DNA of 64,000 nucleotides from Acuticoccus sp051016205 (lineage in GTDB: Bacteria; Pseudomonadota; Alphaproteobacteria; Rhizobiales; Amorphaceae): NCBI GenBank assembly GCA_051016205.1, contig CP136534.1, forward strand, positions 1,550,001 through 1,614,000. Reading direction: 5' to 3'. How positions within the stretch are numbered: the stretch's first letter is position 1; each line of letters begins with the position of its first letter. The notes under the pieces are model-generated. The model did not search any database. It was not told the origin of the DNA and saw nothing but the letters and a program-made list of their open reading frames with translations. The translations under genes and the position numbers were made by a program. Positions 62,533-64,000 of the stretch are shown here, piece by piece.

Positions 62533-63504
62533 ATGAAGAGCCATCTGTCACGCCTTGGCCTAGCCAGCATGCTCGTCGCTGGTGGCCTTGCCGGCACCGC
62601 CACGGCCCAAGACACCTTCCCCGATAAGCCCGTGACGATGGTCGTCGGCTTTTCCGCAGGCGGGGGGATGGACACCCTCGGCCGTCTCGTCGCGGAAAAG
62701 GCTTCCGAAGCCCTCGGACAGCAGGTGGTGGTGGAGAACCGGCCCGGCGCTGCCGGCACCATCGCACCCGCCCACGTCGCCAATGCTGAGCCGGACGGCT
62801 ACACCCTTTACCTCGGTGAAACCGCCGCGCTCACCGGTCCGGTCGTGTTTGGGGAAGGCGTCGGCTACGACCCTCTGGAGAGTTTCGTTCCGATTGCGCA
62901 GCTTGCCATTGCTCCCTTGGCCTTGATCGCGAATGCCGACGTCCCGGCCGACGATGTTGCAGGCTTCATCGCGCTGGTGAAGGAAAATCCGGGCGAGTAT
63001 TTCTACGCTGCGCCAGGGGTTGCCACGCTGCAGCACATGGTGGTGGAGCAACTGAAAGAGGCGGCCGGTATCGAGATCGACGCCGTTCAGTTCCAGGGCG
63101 GTTCGCCGTCCGTGGCAGCGGTCATTTCGGGAGAGGTTCCTTTTGCGGTCACCAGCCTTGCCGCGGCCCAACGCCAGGCCGACGGCGGTGACGTGAAGAT
63201 TATCGGCGTCACCACCCTCGACCCGGTTCCGGGCTTTGAGAACCTTCCCACAGTCAGCTCGGCCGTGCCGGGATTCGAGGCGGTGCCGCGCCAGTTCGTC
63301 ATGGCGCCCGCCGGGACGCCTGACGACGTGGTGGCGACGCTGACAGCCGCATTTGAGACCGCTCTCGCCGACGAGGAGCTGCGCAAGACCCTCGCAGGCC
63401 GAGGTCTCCTGCCCACCTATCTTTCGGGTGCCGACCTTGGCGCCGACCTGCCGGCCGTCACCGAGACTTGGTCGAACACGGCCCGCCGCCTCGTCGCTCA
63501 ATAG
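62533..63504 (+). CDS. Tripartite tricarboxylate transporter substrate-binding protein (TctC/Bug family)
   Basis: From ATG 62533 (GGAG about eight bases upstream) the 323-residue protein has a signal peptide (RLGLASMLVAGGLAGTATA) and a Bug domain: FPDKPVTMVVGFSAGGGMDT, VVVENRPGAAGTIAPAHVAN and PDGYTLYLGETAAL. No TctA/TctB gene follows in the window; orphan Bug proteins are common beside catabolic genes. The next gene is an arylmalonate decarboxylase-like enzyme, suggesting a malonate- or maleate-type ligand. Confidence 0.92.
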   Translation: MKSHLSRLGLASMLVAGGLAGTATAQDTFPDKPVTMVVGFSAGGGMDTLGRLVAEKASEALGQQVVVENRPGAAGTIAPAHVANAEPDGYTLYLGETAALTGPVVFGEGVGYDPLESFVPIAQLAIAPLALIANADVPADDVAGFIALVKENPGEYFYAAPGVATLQHMVVEQLKEAAGIEIDAVQFQGGSPSVAAVISGEVPFAVTSLAAAQRQADGGDVKIIGVTTLDPVPGFENLPTVSSAVPGFEAVPRQFVMAPAGTPDDVVATLTAAFETALADEELRKTLAGRGLLPTYLSGADLGADLPAVTETWSNTARRLVAQ

Positions 63505-63528
63505 GCCGTAGCCGGGGAGAGTCAGATC

Positions 63529-64000
63529 ATGAAACAACCGATCATCGGGATGATCGTGCCTCCCGCGGCCGGTGACGTGCCGCCGGAGGCCTACGGCCTT
63601 TACCCCGAAGGCGTGACGTTTTGTGCGACTGGGCTTGGCCTCGCCGCCCTCACCATCGAGGACTACGCGGACGCGATCCGCCACAACGCGGACTGCGCGC
63701 GCAGGCTCCGCGAGGACCACGGCGCCGACGTCGTCTCGTTGATGGGAACCTCGCTCAGCTTCTTCCGCGGCGGTGCCCACAACGACGCGCTCATCAAGGC
63801 GATGGAAGACGCCGCAGGCGTTCCGTGCACGACCATGAGCGTTGCCATTCGCGACGGCCTTCGGGCAGTCGGCGCGCGGCGGGTCGCGGTCGGCACCGCC
63901 TACACCGATCGTGTCAACGAACGTCTGCGCACCTTCCTTGAAACGGAGGGGTTCGAGCTTGCCTCGCTGATCGGACTGGGGCTGGAGCAGATTGCCGACA
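63529..64000 (+). CDS. Arylmalonate decarboxylase/maleate isomerase family protein (partial)
   Basis: The gene starts at ATG 63529 and runs off the window after 157 codons. The N-terminus, KQPIIGMIVPPAAGDVPPEA, then VVSLMGTSLSFFRGGAHND, GVPCTTMSVAIRDGLRAVGA and VGTAYTDRVNERLRTFL, matches arylmalonate decarboxylase closely in the oxyanion-hole region (M-G-T-S-L-S-F). The catalytic cysteine of that enzyme lies further on and is outside the window. Relatives include Asp/Glu racemases and maleate isomerase. It lies 24 bases after the TctC gene, in one operon. Confidence 0.85.
   Translation, partial: MKQPIIGMIVPPAAGDVPPEAYGLYPEGVTFCATGLGLAALTIEDYADAIRHNADCARRLREDHGADVVSLMGTSLSFFRGGAHNDALIKAMEDAAGVPCTTMSVAIRDGLRAVGARRVAVGTAYTDRVNERLRTFLETEGFELASLIGLGLEQIAD

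Noticed and set aside
1..64000. CRISPR arrays, rRNA genes or a replication origin
   Set aside because: No regularly spaced repeats, rRNA-like sequence or iteron/DnaA-box cluster was seen anywhere in the window.

Overview
The window is a stretch of high-GC bacterial chromosome. GntR, AraC, LysR and LytTR regulators, three TctC-type binding proteins and transporter families, class III cyclases and TctABC carriers, and P4-type integrases at tRNA genes, all fit an alphaproteobacterium, probably of the Hyphomicrobiales. That placement is inferred from gene content only. Most of the window is accessory metabolism: transporters beside catabolic enzymes, interrupted by decayed mobile DNA.

Positions 1-4.4 kb hold the end of an iron-chelate ABC transporter (+) and a polar amino acid-type ABC transporter (-) with a RidA protein. 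Positions 4.4-16 kb hold one long leftward catabolic operon: an enolase-superfamily enzyme, an amidohydrolase, an amidase, a ThDP enzyme, a class III CoA-transferase and a three-part acyl-CoA carboxylase. An AraC and a GntR regulator lie at its end. Several start codons overlap the preceding stop. The substrate is unknown; ring opening of a cyclic amide followed by CoA activation and carboxylation is one consistent reading. Positions 16.5-24.5 kb hold a DUF3604 protein and a LysR regulator diverging from tctCBA, which is translationally coupled to a sulfatase.

Positions 24.7-29.0 kb form a small decayed integrative element against tRNA-Ser(CGA). It has a frameshifted tyrosine integrase and a two-gene module in which a phage MuF-like head-protein domain is joined to a CdiA-type nuclease toxin domain, followed by a probable immunity gene. 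This MuF polymorphic toxin is the most interesting object in the window.

Positions 29-38 kb hold a secreted protein, a prolyl oligopeptidase, an unrecognised protein divergent from a WD40 protein, a membrane LytTR regulator, an acyltransferase and a class III cyclase with C-terminal membrane segments. Positions 38-44.6 kb hold two A/T-richer glycosyltransferases around RtcB, then a DEAD-box helicase and a cold-shock protein. Positions 44.8-46 kb are an IS3/IS91 transposase graveyard.

Positions 46-54.6 kb hold a berberine-bridge-type oxidoreductase, an EamA exporter with a PurD-like ATP-grasp ligase, a two-domain nitrilase whose second domain has lost its cysteine, and a DapA-family aldolase. 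Positions 55-59.5 kb hold MgtE and a four-gene RimK cluster (small protein, RimB-like protease, RimK, M14-type deacylase). Positions 59.7-61.3 kb contain remnants of an ABC exporter and an EAL protein around an intact DUF2867 gene. The window ends in a second enolase-superfamily gene divergent from a TctC protein and an arylmalonate decarboxylase-like gene that runs off the edge.
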